From the NCBI RefSeq assembly GCF_964253915.1, contig NZ_CAXUSG020000010.1, positions 1 through 64,000 on the forward strand: 64,000 nt of DNA, written 5' to 3'. The notes beneath the pieces were generated by a model. It saw only the letters and a program-made list of their open reading frames with translations, was not told the origin of the DNA and did no database searches. Source of the stretch: Metarhizobium sp964253915. GTDB taxonomy: Bacteria; Pseudomonadota; Alphaproteobacteria; Rhizobiales; Rhizobiaceae. Both the position numbers and the translations under genes were made by a program. Below, piece by piece: positions 1 to 7,242 of this stretch (position 1 is the first letter of the stretch; every line of letters begins with the position of its first letter).

Positions 1-72
1 AAATGGTCGGGGTCGAACTCCCGGCCTTAAAAGTCGCAAACGGTTCCGAACCGACACTGCTCCCCGACCATT
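1..72. repeat. tRNA-like inverted repeat at the left edge
   Basis: ATGGTCGGGG (3-12) and CCCCGACCAT (62-71) are perfect 10-base inverted repeats about 70 bases apart. They enclose a second perfect hairpin, CGGTT-CCG-AACCG (41-53), and a GTTCGA-containing segment read on the minus strand. The outer arms and the span resemble a minus-strand tRNA acceptor stem, but I could not fit a proper T-arm or anticodon arm. It may be a tRNA remnant, an attachment-site relic or a coincidental hairpin. Confidence 0.3.
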
Positions 73-353
73 ACAGGGAATGGAAACAAAAGTGGGAGGT
101 GGCTAGAAACGCAACGCAAAAGCAAAACGAACGCGCCACAGAGGCTGAAATGGTCTCTGAGACCTTGCAAGATATTCCGGTGCCAATGAGCCCAAGTGTC
201 AGAAAATTCGCTGAGCGCTATGAGAAGCTGGTAAGCTCGCCTCGATTGTTCGAGCAGCATTTCAAGGCTAACCGTGAGTTTCTGAAAAAAGCCGGCATTT
301 CACCGTTTACTGAAAGCGGTGCCGACGACGATCAAAAGGATGACCGCGAATAG
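3..353 (+). CDS. hypothetical protein, possibly 5'-truncated by the window
   Basis: An open frame of 116 codons begins at the third base of the window and stays open to its left edge, so the true start may lie outside. The product is hydrophilic and charged, predicted alpha-helical, with a very acidic tail (residues about 105-116). I recognise no domain. The first 23 codons run through the tRNA-like inverted repeat, so the real protein may start later, for example at the Met at codon 49. It converges on the repressor gene at 385-630 with a gap of only about 30 bases, as in a compact phage-type element. Function unknown. Confidence 0.4.
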   Translation: MVGVELPALKVANGSEPTLLPDHYREWKQKWEVARNATQKQNERATEAEMVSETLQDIPVPMSPSVRKFAERYEKLVSSPRLFEQHFKANREFLKKAGISPFTESGADDDQKDDRE

Positions 354-384
354 CGTACCTGGCGGTCAAGTCGATCGGGCTTTC

Positions 385-630
385 CTACTCGTCTACCGCC
401 GGCACCTTGGCGCGGACGCCGGGCCCATTGCCATCATCGGGCAAAAACGTACAGCCGGCCGCTTCAAGAGCACTCACAACGGCTTGGATGTGCCGGATAT
501 TACCCGACACTGTTGCACGCGCCTCCATCCGCTTCACCGTCTCAACCGACACACCCGCCTTTTCGGCGAGCTCTATTTGTTTCCAGTTAAGCAATGCCCG
601 CGCGGCCCGCACCTGACCTGCTTCAACCAT
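385..630 (-). CDS. XRE-family HTH transcriptional regulator, probable element repressor
   Basis: An 81-residue protein consisting almost entirely of one helix-turn-helix domain (roughly residues 5-60): an N-terminal AARALLNW helix, a QIELAEKAGVS core and a recognition helix around VETVKRMEA. This matches small XRE/Cro-like regulators common in rhizobial prophages. I chose the ATG at 630 because a GGGGG Shine-Dalgarno precedes it; a longer frame would start at 672 inside the promoter. It is transcribed away from the putative early genes and its promoter overlaps an inverted repeat (656-694), so autoregulation and repression of the rightward genes is the natural inference. The family is clear; the lysogeny role is inferred from position. 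Confidence 0.75.
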   Translation of the reverse strand: MVEAGQVRAARALLNWKQIELAEKAGVSVETVKRMEARATVSGNIRHIQAVVSALEAAGCTFLPDDGNGPGVRAKVPAVDE

Positions 631-655
631 TTTTATCCCCCAAAAAGTTATACCT

Positions 656-694
656 AGTATCACAATTGACACTCAGAGAGTCAATTTAGTATCT
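656..694. promoter_or_regulatory. divergent promoter/operator between repressor and early genes
   Basis: Reading leftward there is a near-consensus promoter, TTGACT (684-679), a 17-base spacer and GATACT (661-656), placed correctly for the repressor start at 630. Reading rightward, a perfect -35 TTGACA lies at 666-671 with a weaker -10 around 687-694. The two promoters interleave over an inverted repeat, ATTGAC-N9-GTCAAT (665-685), a suitable site for a dimeric XRE repressor. Binding there would block both directions. No experimental support is available; the call rests on sequence and layout. Confidence 0.6.
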
Positions 695-835
695 TTCAAG
701 AGTGGCGGGGCCACATTGAGTCGGTCGATGTATTTCGTACCCTAACCGTCTTTCTATCACCATGAACCTTCAGGCTACCAGCTCATCGAGTTGGTGACGG
801 GATATTCTGCGCTCGAAATTGGGGACAAGTACACA

Positions 836-1279
836 ATGAACGCTATGGCGATTAAACTGAACGAGCGGGGCGCGATTGCCTTTGGAAACCTCAAAATGTG
901 CGTTTCCGGAGTCTACGGTTCTCAGCGGTCACCAGCCACGGCCGAGTCATTCGCATGCCGACTGGCGGATGACTGGAGCTTTTTGCAGCCGCGGCATATT
1001 TTTGTCGGCTACAACGGCCAGACTTGGTCGCGACGCCTGCAACCTCTCGGGGACGTTTTGGACTGTTTTTGCAAGGAAAATGGCGTTACCCTAATAAAAG
1101 TGGCCACTGCCAGGTTCCAATCCAGAGTTGCTGGTCATCCGAGCACGAAAAATGAGCTATTCGCTCTGTTAAAAAATGCCGGGCCGCGGAGCATCCACGA
1201 GGCCGACGTTATGGCCCTTCTCGAATTCGGTTGTAGCTATCTGGCCGACCTGGCCGCAGCGGGAGGTTTGAAGCAATGA
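836..1279 (+). CDS. degenerate RuvC-like (RNase H fold) phage protein
   Basis: The 147-residue product ends with a pattern typical of phage RuvC-like Holliday-junction nucleases of Rhizobiales: a hydrophobic strand, a VAGHPSTKNEL segment matching the usual ATGxGxAxKxxM block, then HEADVMALLEF matching the D/E-EADALAL motif. The expected N-terminal Asp-containing GIDLG strand and the central catalytic Glu are not visible, so it may lack nuclease activity or be very divergent. The ATG at 836 follows a GGGGA ribosome site by about ten bases; an upstream TTG at 791 is less likely. The 3' end overlaps the next gene by four bases (ATGA), so the two are probably translationally coupled. Confidence 0.4.
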   Translation: MNAMAIKLNERGAIAFGNLKMCVSGVYGSQRSPATAESFACRLADDWSFLQPRHIFVGYNGQTWSRRLQPLGDVLDCFCKENGVTLIKVATARFQSRVAGHPSTKNELFALLKNAGPRSIHEADVMALLEFGCSYLADLAAAGGLKQ

Positions 1280-2727
1280 CTGACTCCATCCACATCGGCC
1301 GCACGCCCACCGGAAAGCCAATTGCGCTGCCGCTCCGATTTGGCAATCGCCATGGTCTTGTGACGGGCGCCACCGGCACCGGCAAGACGGTGACGCTCCA
1401 GGCGCTCGCCGAGGGCTTTTCGAAAGCGGGCGTTCCCGTCTTCGCCGCCGACGTCAAAGGCGATCTGTCCGGCATCGCGGCCTACGGCGATCCGCAATCG
1501 ACAGCCGCACAGCGCCACGGTGCCTTCCAGCCTCACCGATGCCCCGTGACCTTGTGGGACATCTTTGGCGACCACGGCCTGCCGATCCGCACATCGGTGC
1601 AGGCCCTTGGCCCCGAATTGCTGGCCTCGATGCTCCGTATCAACGAAACACAGCACGGCGCGCTGGCCATCGCCTTCCGCCGCGCCCGCGACAATCAGGA
1701 ATTCATCCTCACCCTGGACGACCTGCGCTGGCACCTCAACGAAATGATCGACCTGCGCGAAGACATCTGCAGGCTCTACGGCAATGTCACGGCAGCATCG
1801 ATCGCCGCCATCCAGCGCTCAATCCTCGCCCTCGAGGCACAAGGCGGGCACCACCTCTTTGGCGAGCCGCCGTTCCGCATCGCGGATTTTCTCCGCACCG
1901 AAAACGGCCAGGGGGTGGTCAATCTGCTGCATGCCGACCGATTGATGGAAGCCCCAAAGCTCTACGCAACCTTCCTCTTGTGGCTGCTCACTGAGCTCTT
2001 TCGGGAGTTGCCCGAAGTCGGCGACCTCGACAAACCGAAGCTGATTTTCTTTTTCGATGAATCGCACCTGCTTTTCAACGAGGCGCCGAAACCGCTGCTA
2101 CAGCAGATCGAGCGGCTTGTCCGGCTTGTCCGGTCGAAAGGCATGGGCGTGTTCTTCGTCAGCCAGTCGCCAGCCGATATCCCCGACACGGTCCTGGCCC
2201 AGCTCGGCAATCGCGTGCAGCACGCCTTGCGGGCCTACGCGCCGCGGGACCAGAAACTGATCAAGGCCGCCGTTCAGGCCTTCCGACCGAACAAGGAGGT
2301 TGACGTCAAGTCCGAAATCATCGGCATGGGCATTGGCGAAGCGCTCGTCTCCGTCATGCTGGACGATGGGATTCCGTCACCTGTCGAGAAGGTCCGCATC
2401 ACGCCGCCGCAGTCGCAGGTCGGGCCGATTTCCAATCTCGAGCGAGACATGCTGACCGCCGGCAATCCGCTGCGCCTCACCTACCCGGCCAGCGTCGATG
2501 CCAAGGCGATGCAGCGGCAATTCACCGATCGAATGCGAAACCTGCATGGCCTGGCGCCGATCCAATGGAGCGATGAGGCATGGCCGGAAGACGGCTGGAA
2601 GCAATTCCTTCCGAACATCGTCCCTCGGCCGGCGCAGGTCGCCAGGCCATGGCGCCGTCAGCTGGCGCAATCGGTCTGCTGCCTGGCGGTCGCCGTCGGC
2701 TGCTTTTGGTGGATCGGATTGTTTTAG
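1276..2727 (+). CDS. HerA-like (DUF853/YjgR family) ATPase with C-terminal membrane segment
   Basis: A 483-residue protein that aligns almost throughout with the HerA-like YjgR/DUF853 family of about 500 residues. The N-terminus has the family's NRHGLVTGATGTGKT signature with Walker A at residues 31-38. Walker B is FFFDE at 258-262, followed by the conserved ESHLLF, the RLVRSKGMGVFFVSQSP sensor region and GNRVQHALRAY. Unlike the usual Gly/Arg-rich tail, the last 20 residues form a hydrophobic segment rich in Cys and Trp, probably a membrane anchor. HerA/FtsK-fold ATPases pump DNA or drive DNA-processing complexes. Here it is coupled to a RuvC-like gene inside a mobile element, so an element-specific DNA-translocation role is plausible but inferred. 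Confidence 0.8.
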   Translation: MTDSIHIGRTPTGKPIALPLRFGNRHGLVTGATGTGKTVTLQALAEGFSKAGVPVFAADVKGDLSGIAAYGDPQSTAAQRHGAFQPHRCPVTLWDIFGDHGLPIRTSVQALGPELLASMLRINETQHGALAIAFRRARDNQEFILTLDDLRWHLNEMIDLREDICRLYGNVTAASIAAIQRSILALEAQGGHHLFGEPPFRIADFLRTENGQGVVNLLHADRLMEAPKLYATFLLWLLTELFRELPEVGDLDKPKLIFFFDESHLLFNEAPKPLLQQIERLVRLVRSKGMGVFFVSQSPADIPDTVLAQLGNRVQHALRAYAPRDQKLIKAAVQAFRPNKEVDVKSEIIGMGIGEALVSVMLDDGIPSPVEKVRITPPQSQVGPISNLERDMLTAGNPLRLTYPASVDAKAMQRQFTDRMRNLHGLAPIQWSDEAWPEDGWKQFLPNIVPRPAQVARPWRRQLAQSVCCLAVAVGCFWWIGLF

Positions 2728-2828
2728 GGATGTTGCGATTTGCCGGGTTTGCAGGATCCTCGATCGCACACAAGATGTGGGTCGCCTTCTCAAATTGTGC
2801 AGCATTTTCAGACGTTAACTTTTGCTTA

Positions 2829-2865
2829 ATGCTACATCTTGATACTGCATGCACACAGATAATAC
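2829..2865 (+). promoter_or_regulatory. probable promoter upstream of the AlpA-type gene
   Basis: The gap between the ATPase and the next gene (2728-2964) is AT-richer than its surroundings. TTGATA (2839-2844) and TAATAC (2860-2865) are 15 bases apart and resemble a sigma-70 promoter. The 9-mer ATGCTACAT directly upstream (2829-2837) recurs at 8026-8034 in front of the tape-measure-like gene, which suggests a shared regulatory site. The evidence is motif matching only. Confidence 0.35.
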
Positions 2866-2964
2866 GGTCTTGAGTCCTGTCCATCCGCCCCAATGTTCGC
2901 AGCTCGGTTTGGAACAGGTCGTTCGGCGTGATACAAATTTTTACAACTTAACCGGAGACCCAAA

Positions 2965-3186
2965 ATGGCTGAATGGTTATCGATTGACGAAACTGCAGAA
3001 CTGACCCGGTGCTCGCGGGCGACGATAAATCGCCGTCGTACCGATCCTGATTTTCCCCTTCCGTTCGCAGTCGGCGGGCGGGTGTATTTCGTTCGGGAAG
3101 ATGTGGTCGCCTGGATGGCCAAAAAGCAAAACGCGCCGCGCCGACAGAGGATCCACCGGGACATTGGTGACAAGGTAGCCGCCTGA
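2965..3186 (+). CDS. AlpA-family helix-turn-helix protein (excisionase-like)
   Basis: A 73-residue protein with the MerR/AlpA-type winged HTH layout: LSIDETAELTRCSRATINRR is the HTH (residues 5-24), FPLPFAVGGRVYFVREDVVAWM the wing and second helix, followed by a basic tail. Family members act as excisionases or activators of phage and island genes. The start follows an AACCGGAGA ribosome site. It is the first gene of the replication block, ahead of an unknown gene and the primase-helicase, and a strong terminator follows at once. It could be the excision partner of the integrase at 12838-13926 or a transcriptional switch for replication. Confidence 0.75.
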   Translation: MAEWLSIDETAELTRCSRATINRRRTDPDFPLPFAVGGRVYFVREDVVAWMAKKQNAPRRQRIHRDIGDKVAA

Positions 3187-3212
3187 CCAAGATGCGCAGG
3201 TTTTACTAAACA

Positions 3213-3249
3213 TAAAAAAAACCCGGTCGCGGATGGCGGCCGGGTTTTT
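3213..3249 (+). terminator. Rho-independent terminator after the AlpA-type gene
   Basis: AAACCCGGTCGC and GCGGCCGGGTTT form a 12-base-pair stem with one G-T wobble and a short loop. An A-run precedes it and a T-run follows, so it could stop transcription in either direction. It isolates the AlpA-type gene from the primase block. Confidence 0.75.
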
Positions 3250-3310
3250 ACTTGTAACCTAAAACTATTGCCTTATGCGCTGCAACGCTAACGGCAATGA
3301 AGGAATTCTG

Positions 3311-3805
3311 ATGCAGGAACTTACTACACGTTTTCTTCTGTCGTCGCAAGGGGTTCAGCCACAAAATCTGGGAGAAGCGGCGGACCATTTTGTCTCGATG
3401 CTGGATTACAAAGCCCTCTGGCCCTGCCCTTGGGACAGCTGCTTGCCAGTGAGGGTTCTAATCGAAGACCGGGACCGGCGTTGCCACGCGAGCCGCGGAG
3501 CCCGCTTCCACCCTGATGGCCTCGCTGAGGCGTTCAAGGTGGCAGAAACTGTCGTTGCAGTTCTTTATCGCCGCCCCCTGCAAGTTGAGCCACTCGGCCA
3601 CTGGCGTGCGTCAAACGAGCACACGTCGGCAATTGACGACATCTTAGCGACCTCTCAGTTCGCAGTGTTTATCAAGACCACCAACGACAGGTTGAGCTAC
3701 TGGGCACAAATGGCGCGAACGCACGCACCGGCAAGCTGCGTATTTCAGTATACCGACCTCGACGGTGTTTCCGAAATCATCTCCCGCCGGAGGGCGGCGG
3801 CATGA
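3311..3805 (+). CDS. hypothetical protein upstream of primase-helicase
   Basis: A 164-residue protein with no recognised domain. The ATG at 3311 is supported by a GAAGGA ribosome site eight bases upstream; an earlier in-frame ATG at 3275 has none. It has several Cys and Trp residues in the middle (ALWPCPWDSCLPV), a Tyr/Arg-rich centre and a basic RRRAAA end. Its stop overlaps the primase start by four bases (ATGA), so the two are very probably co-translated, which suggests a replication accessory role. Base composition is slightly lower in GC than the neighbouring primase gene. Confidence 0.5.
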   Translation: MQELTTRFLLSSQGVQPQNLGEAADHFVSMLDYKALWPCPWDSCLPVRVLIEDRDRRCHASRGARFHPDGLAEAFKVAETVVAVLYRRPLQVEPLGHWRASNEHTSAIDDILATSQFAVFIKTTNDRLSYWAQMARTHAPASCVFQYTDLDGVSEIISRRRAAA

Positions 3806-5733
3806 GGGAAACGAAACAAACTCCGGGCAAGCTCGCCAACGCTCTCGCCCTCGCGGAACAGGGGTTCCGCATTTTCCCGCTGTCGCCCCGTTCCAAGAAG
3901 CCGCCGCGCGACTTCGCCTGGAAAGAGGAGGCGACCACCGACCCCGATCGCATTCGCGAGTGGTGGAAAGCCGACGCGAATTACAACGTCGGTGTGGCCA
4001 CCGGCGGTGGTACGATCGTCGTCGATGCCGACACCAAGGAAGGCGCACCTGGACTCGCCAGCCTCGAAATGCTCGAGCTGGCTTGCGGGATGCCGAAGTC
4101 GTTTCGCGTCCAGACGCCGTCGGGCGGCATGCACGTCTACCTGCGCGTTGATCAGACCCATCGCAACCGCGTCCATTCGATCCCCGATTACCCCGGCATC
4201 GATATCCGCTCGGACAACGGCTATGTCGTCGGGCCCGGCTCGGTAGTCGACGGCAAGCCCTACGTCGCGATTCCCGGCGCGATCGAACCGGCCGGCGCCG
4301 AGGTCGAGGCCGCCCTCCTGGCCAACGCGCCGACGCACACCGTCGCCGACAGCAAAGCGCCAGCCGTTGAGCTTGATTTGCCCGCCCATGTCGAGCTGGC
4401 AAAGGAATACCTCGTCAACCGGGCGCCGGAGGCCGTGGAAGGCGCCGGCGGCAACGAGACGACCTACACCGTCGCCGCACGTTGTCGCGAATATGGCCTC
4501 ACACAGGAGGCAACTCTCGAAATAATGCTTGAGCACTGGAACGAGACGAAAGCCTTTCCCGCCTGGCTGCCGGCCGACCTGCAAACTGTCGTGGCCAACG
4601 CCTATCGGTACGCCACAGGATCGTGGGGTGGCGGGATGGCTGTTGCGGAATTCGACGTGGTCGATCTGGGGGAACCTGTAAAGCGGTTGCTTCATAACGC
4701 ACAGGTCACAGCAGGCGCCGCGGCTCGCGGGATGCCGAAGGGTGTCCTCGATTATTCTGCGATGGAAAGTTTGGTGACCCCAGAATGGTTGATCGACGGG
4801 TTGATCATGGAGAACCGGTCATCGCTCTGGTTCGGCAAGTCGAACGCGTTCAAATCTTTCCTCGCTATCGACGCCGCACTGTCAGTTGCGACCGGCCGGC
4901 CTTGGCACGGCCACCGGGTTAAGCAGGGCCGCGTGCTTTACGTCGCAACAGAAGGCGCGTTTGGCGTCGGCAAGCTCCGTGTACCCGGCTGGTACGAGCA
5001 CCACGGTGTGCCGCGAGAAGAACGCGGCGCCTTCTTCATCGACACCAACGACAACATGCTCGACGACCCCAACGCCTACCGCTTGCTCGCCGATCGCTGC
5101 CGGCTACTAAGTGTCGATCTCCTGGTCCTCGACATCTTCGGCGGCACTATGAAAGGGACAGAGGTAGAAGACACCACGGCCAGGGCTTGGGTCAGGAACA
5201 TGGTCAAGCTGCTCGGTGAAGGCATTACGGTCTTGACGGTGGCGCACACCGGTTGGGGCGACCACACGCGGGCCCGCATGCACACCCATTTCTGGGGCTC
5301 GTTCGACAGCCGCATCAAAATTGAAGGCGACAAGGACAAGTTGACGAGCGTGGCCAGCATCGATCGCCACAAGGACTCAGACAGTCGCGGGAAGTGGTCT
5401 TTTAAGCTGCAACCAAGCCACGACACCCTCGTTCCGGAATTCGACACGGCCGCGACCTCTATAAAGCCTCCGCCGACTGGCCAGGCCAGGGTCGCACTTT
5501 CTATATTGGAAAAAGCGATCGCCGAAAACGGAACGGCCCCAGATTGGGTCGGTGGTCCGGAGGGCAATGTCCTCCCGATCAAGGAATGGCGAAGAGCTTG
5601 CAACGGCTCCCTCTCGGCAGGTCGCGGCGAAAGTGCGCATCGGAACGCTTTCAAACGCGCGACAGACGAGCTCATCAGCGCCGGTCATGTTGAGAACTAC
5701 GGCGAATTCGTCTGGGTTTCAGCGGTTTTTTAG
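3802..5733 (+). CDS. bifunctional primase-polymerase / RepA-type helicase fusion
   Basis: A 643-residue replication protein of plasmid- and phage-type elements. Residues about 10-165 form an archaeo-eukaryotic primase (prim-pol) domain: the metal-binding pair is D75 and D77 in VVDADTK, motif II is SGGMH at 107-111 and motif III is around D134. Residues about 325-550 are a RecA-fold AAA_25/RepA-like helicase domain. It has an unusual P-loop, GKSNAFKS (345-352), rather than the usual GxxGxGKS, and a Walker B of LLVLD (440-444). The C-terminal 90 residues look like a winged-helix tail. Together these would prime and unwind at an origin, and iteron-like repeats begin at its stop codon. Coupled by overlap to the upstream unknown gene. 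Confidence 0.85.
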   Translation: MRETKQTPGKLANALALAEQGFRIFPLSPRSKKPPRDFAWKEEATTDPDRIREWWKADANYNVGVATGGGTIVVDADTKEGAPGLASLEMLELACGMPKSFRVQTPSGGMHVYLRVDQTHRNRVHSIPDYPGIDIRSDNGYVVGPGSVVDGKPYVAIPGAIEPAGAEVEAALLANAPTHTVADSKAPAVELDLPAHVELAKEYLVNRAPEAVEGAGGNETTYTVAARCREYGLTQEATLEIMLEHWNETKAFPAWLPADLQTVVANAYRYATGSWGGGMAVAEFDVVDLGEPVKRLLHNAQVTAGAAARGMPKGVLDYSAMESLVTPEWLIDGLIMENRSSLWFGKSNAFKSFLAIDAALSVATGRPWHGHRVKQGRVLYVATEGAFGVGKLRVPGWYEHHGVPREERGAFFIDTNDNMLDDPNAYRLLADRCRLLSVDLLVLDIFGGTMKGTEVEDTTARAWVRNMVKLLGEGITVLTVAHTGWGDHTRARMHTHFWGSFDSRIKIEGDKDKLTSVASIDRHKDSDSRGKWSFKLQPSHDTLVPEFDTAATSIKPPPTGQARVALSILEKAIAENGTAPDWVGGPEGNVLPIKEWRRACNGSLSAGRGESAHRNAFKRATDELISAGHVENYGEFVWVSAVF

Positions 5734-5735
5734 GA

Positions 5736-6016
5736 CCGCACACACCGCACATGAGCGCACATTGGGTAGGCGGCAGCGATGTCGCCTATTTTGATGTGAG
5801 AATAACCCGGCGGCGCAAGTCGCACATGAACCGCACATATTTGCGCCGCAAATCCGACCTCTATAAACATCTGAAAATGTTTAGTATTTCGAGATTCATC
5901 CCCAAACCGCACACAATCGCACATGACCGCACATTTCGCATATTGTGCGAAGGGCCGTAGCCGGCAGAGACCGCACGTACACGCACATGTCCCTATAGAC
6001 ATGTGCGTATGTGCGC
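5736..6016. repeat. iteron-like NCGCACAT repeat field, candidate replication origin
   Basis: At least ten copies of an 8-mer close to NCGCACAT occur here. Direct copies start at 5736 (variant ending AC), 5745, 5755, 5820, 5831, 5907 (AC variant), 5917, 5927, 5971 (GT variant) and 5981. Two inverted copies, ATGTGCGT and ATGTGCGC, start at 6001 and 6009. Neighbouring copies are usually 10-11 bases apart, one helical turn, as in plasmid iterons. The 5981-6008 segment is a perfect palindrome with 11-base arms. The field begins at the stop codon of the primase-helicase. Origin function is inferred from architecture; the repeats could instead be operators. Confidence 0.7.
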
Positions 6017-6996
6017 TGCCCGGCGTGTTTATTCTGAGCGAATATAAAAATCGTTTTCAGCGATCAGCGACTGGCCCGAGTCGCTGGTTCGCAGGAATGC
6101 TCCGGGCCGAACGGAGTCCCAGTACGGTGCCAGCTATCTGAAGACCGGCGAAATCGTTTCAAGCGGGCAAGCAGCGCCAAAAGCCTGGCCCGGTCGTCGC
6201 GCAGTAGTGCGGTCTCCGAACGGGCTCAACAAGTGGCGTCTGCCCAACCTCGCGGCCGATCTCTCGACTGCCTGAAGACGGCAATGGCGGACGCGGGCAC
6301 ACCCAGGTCGACGCGCCCTCCGGGGGACTTGGTTGAGTCGCACACCTGTGGTCTGGTCACGGCAATGGCTCGCCTCACTGCGCAGGTGCGCGCAGGCCCA
6401 CCCGCTTTGCGAGCCACAGGCGGGCACTGGCACGCGCACACCGCGGTCGGGCCTATCGGTCATGTCAAATCCGTTATGCTCTCTGCGAGCCGCCCCGCCC
6501 CGCTCTACCCCGCTATGAAGAACGTCTAGGGACCGTATGCACGCCCCGCCGCCCGCGAGGCGCGGCCTCTCGGTGTCTCGCCGAATTTATTTTTTTTCTA
6601 GGGGGGTCATCACCCCAAATGCGATTTATTTATTAAATTCAGCGCGTTGCTCACTTCCGAGGGCAAATTTGCATCGATAACGGCAGGATTTCCCGTCCAC
6701 GGCGGGTTCTGGCGGCGGAGGCGACGAAAACGGCATTTGCGATTTTTCCCGCTGAAATAACCCCGCTCGCTAGGGGTTAAGGTTTATTCGCAGAAATTCA
6801 CGAGGCGTGGGCCGCTCCGGCTTGTTTTACGATTTTCGTTGACTTTGGCGGTCACACTTTGGCACCATATCGACGCGATTATGTCAGGCCCCATGGCCGG
6901 TCGCTGATCAAAGATAGAGATGTGACGCACCACTCCGCCCTGATCCGGCCGAGGCGTCCAAAGCAACCCCGACTTTATCAAATCAGCGAGCATGAA
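6017..6996. other. long non-coding stretch with hairpins and AT-rich patches
   Basis: No convincing gene is seen in about 980 bases. Open frames here lack ribosome sites and have basic, low-complexity translations. The stretch includes a GC-rich part (about 6060-6580), then AT-rich runs at 6584-6599 and 6619-6640 flanking a GGGGT-CATC-ACCCC hairpin (6603-6616), and a TAACCCC-N8-GGGGTTA hairpin (6758-6779). Next to the iterons, the AT-rich patches could be an unwinding element and the hairpins single-strand initiation or transcription-control structures. This is inference. Confidence 0.4.
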
Positions 6997-7242
6997 ATGT
7001 ACATCGGAGCACGCGCCGTCCCGACCGACGACGGCTATTTTGGCGAATATCGACTGTCACGAAAGTCTGATTGGCAACGCGTCCGGGCGAACGATCGCGA
7101 CGTCGTTTTCAGCCACTATCGAGAGGCCGCCGCGGTAGCCTCCCGTGTCGGACAGGATCGTCACGCCGCCGAAAATCATCACCTGGCCGAAAGTGCAACA
7201 GCGTGGGGGCGCCAAGGTGGCCGAATGATAAGGCCGCGATGA
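6997..7242 (+). CDS. small hypothetical protein, paralogue of the 7562-7834 product
   Basis: An 81-residue protein starting at the ATG at 6997; the upstream extension to 6859 has no ribosome site. Its core, GYFGEYRLS followed by a Trp-Arg-Val, an RD-V/I-F and an Ala-rich helix, matches the product of 7562-7834 position for position, so the two are paralogues flanking a third small gene. The fold may be a small beta-sheet followed by a helix. The stop overlaps the next start by ATGA. Function unknown; such small repeated genes often modulate host or phage proteins. Confidence 0.5.
   Translation: MYIGARAVPTDDGYFGEYRLSRKSDWQRVRANDRDVVFSHYREAAAVASRVGQDRHAAENHHLAESATAWGRQGGRMIRPR

Noticed and set aside
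5736..6016. CRISPR array
   Set aside because: The repeats are 8-mers with 2-3 base gaps or irregular spacing; there are no 25-40 base repeats and spacers and no cas genes in the window.
6134..6529. Open frames of 70-110 codons in the region after the iterons
   Set aside because: Frames overlap on both strands, lack ribosome sites and translate to Arg/Pro-rich sequence without structure, so the stretch is treated as non-coding.
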